Assembly (NCBI GenBank): GCA_016929985.1
Contig: JAFGIH010000207.1
Location: 1 to 5,926 of the forward strand
Reading direction: 5' to 3'
Source of the DNA: Thermoleophilia bacterium
GTDB taxonomy: Bacteria; Actinomycetota; Thermoleophilia; RBG-16-64-13
DNA: 5,926 nucleotides
Shown here: one piece after another, positions 5,209-5,926 of the stretch
How the letters are laid out: the number at the start of each line of letters is the position of its first letter
Position numbering within the stretch: position 1 is the stretch's first letter
Position numbers and translations under genes: made by a program
The notes under the pieces: generated by a model
What the model saw: the letters and a program-made list of their open reading frames with translations, nothing else
Database searches by the model: none
What the model was told of the DNA's origin: nothing

Positions 5209-5926
5209 GTTCGGCCTCCTGTGCCGCCCGCGGTTCGCCGATCTTGCTGTTGAGCTTCACACGGCAGGGCAGGTGGATGTAGCCGTAGACAGGACCACTA
5301 CCATGGCCCATCTGCAGCGTGATGGCGTTGTCGATCCAATCGCACGTCGAGTAGGCGACCAGGGTGCCGTCGGCGACGGCTGGCGAGAACGAAAAGTGTG
5401 ACGGGTACAGCATGGGCAGGTCCACATGGAAGTCCACCGTATACATGTCGCCAGCGTCCATTGGGGGCAGATCGAGGCCGTCACGTGTGCTGTTGGTGCC
5501 GGCTACATCGACGCCAAGGTGATTCCGGAGCATGAAACCGACGTTCGGCCGGGCAAGAGGTTCCTTGGCCCGGACGCTGATGCGCACGACGATGCGCGAT
5601 TCGGGTTCGAGCAGTTGGAGCGGCCGGCCCGACGTATCGAGCACCGCGATACCGAGGATCTCGGCGCGCCCGTCGCCGTGGCGGTAGTCGATGTTCGGGA
5701 TCCGGGTGACGACTTCCGGGGGCGGCCGGTGATGCTCGACGGCCGGCGCCGGGCTATCCTGCTTCAACCGCAGGTATGCGGAGTCCTTGTCCGCCATTGC
5801 CGCCAAGTACTTTGCGACCACGGATTCGGTGGCGCCAATGTCTCGAATGGAGCCGCCATCGAGCCAGAGTGTGCGGTCGCCGAGCACCTTGACGTCGCCC
5901 ATGGAGTGGGACACGAAGAGAATCGT
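5201..5926 (-). CDS. wzt: Wzt-like ABC transporter ATP-binding protein with C-terminal polysaccharide-recognition domain (5' end missing)
   Basis: The frame is open to the right edge, leaving the last 241 residues. The visible start reads TILFVSHSMGDV, the end of an ABC nucleotide-binding domain: a beta strand followed by the H-loop (switch) histidine, then a D-loop-distal stretch ending LWLDGGSIRDIG. Walker A, the signature motif and Walker B lie outside the window. After a Pro-rich linker (about residues 55-70 of the fragment), the remainder resembles the Wzt C-terminal beta-sandwich: RHGDGRAEILGIAVLD, then VGFMLRNHLGVDVAGTNS and further alternating strands. In characterised systems Wzt pairs with the permease Wzm at the inner membrane to export undecaprenyl-linked O-polysaccharide, and this C-terminal domain binds the cargo chain or its modified end. 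The stop TGA (5203-5201) lies inside the next gene, an 8-nt overlap. A wzm gene would be expected upstream, outside the window. The family call is firm; the exact cargo is unknown. Confidence 0.88.
   Translation of the reverse strand, partial: TILFVSHSMGDVKVLGDRTLWLDGGSIRDIGATESVVAKYLAAMADKDSAYLRLKQDSPAPAVEHHRPPPEVVTRIPNIDYRHGDGRAEILGIAVLDTSGRPLQLLEPESRIVVRISVRAKEPLARPNVGFMLRNHLGVDVAGTNSTRDGLDLPPMDAGDMYTVDFHVDLPMLYPSHFSFSPAVADGTLVAYSTCDWIDNAITLQMGHGSGPVYGYIHLPCRVKLNSKIGEPRAAQEAERV
5215..5220 (-). promoter_or_regulatory. Shine-Dalgarno of the methyltransferase gene
   Basis: The minus strand reads AGGAGG, then 6 nt, then GTG. This perfect anti-16S match decides the GTG start at 5208. It sits inside the last codons of wzt, so the methyltransferase can be loaded by ribosomes while wzt is still being finished. 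The start is used despite being GTG rather than ATG. Confidence 0.8.

Overview
The window is GC-rich, and all four supported genes lie on the minus strand, so they read from right to left. The proteins point to a bacterium that exports a surface polysaccharide through an ABC transporter. The kinase at the left end has a style (PknB-type catalytic domain, one membrane helix, then PD40/TolB-like propeller repeats) that is especially common in Acidobacteriota and also found in Gemmatimonadota, Verrucomicrobiota and Planctomycetota. Acidobacteriota or a similar phylum is an inference from protein style. No rRNA or other taxonomic marker is present.

Right to centre (5926 to 1656) is a tightly packed polysaccharide (O-antigen-like) operon. 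It starts with the 3' part of a Wzt-type ABC ATPase carrying its C-terminal cargo-recognition domain. This overlaps by 8 nt a SAM-dependent methyltransferase fused to a long C-terminal coiled coil. One nucleotide further on begins a 781-residue double glycosyltransferase (GT2-like followed by GT4-like). The order wzt, then methyltransferase plus coiled coil, then multidomain glycosyltransferase resembles the wzt-wbdD-wbdA order of E. coli O8/O9a. There, WbdD methylates the non-reducing end of the chain, its coiled coil sets chain length, and Wzt recognises the finished end. A similar terminate, measure and export module is the most interesting hypothesis here.

Centre-left (1655 to 1372) is a 284-bp gap with no convincing gene. 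It holds a striking 40-bp concentric imperfect palindrome (1478-1517), a second inverted repeat that shares one arm with it (1436-1482), and a possible extended -10 promoter just before the kinase.

Left (1371 to the window edge) is an uninterrupted, 3'-truncated receptor-like Ser/Thr kinase. It is probably a separate transcription unit and may mark the end of the polysaccharide cluster.
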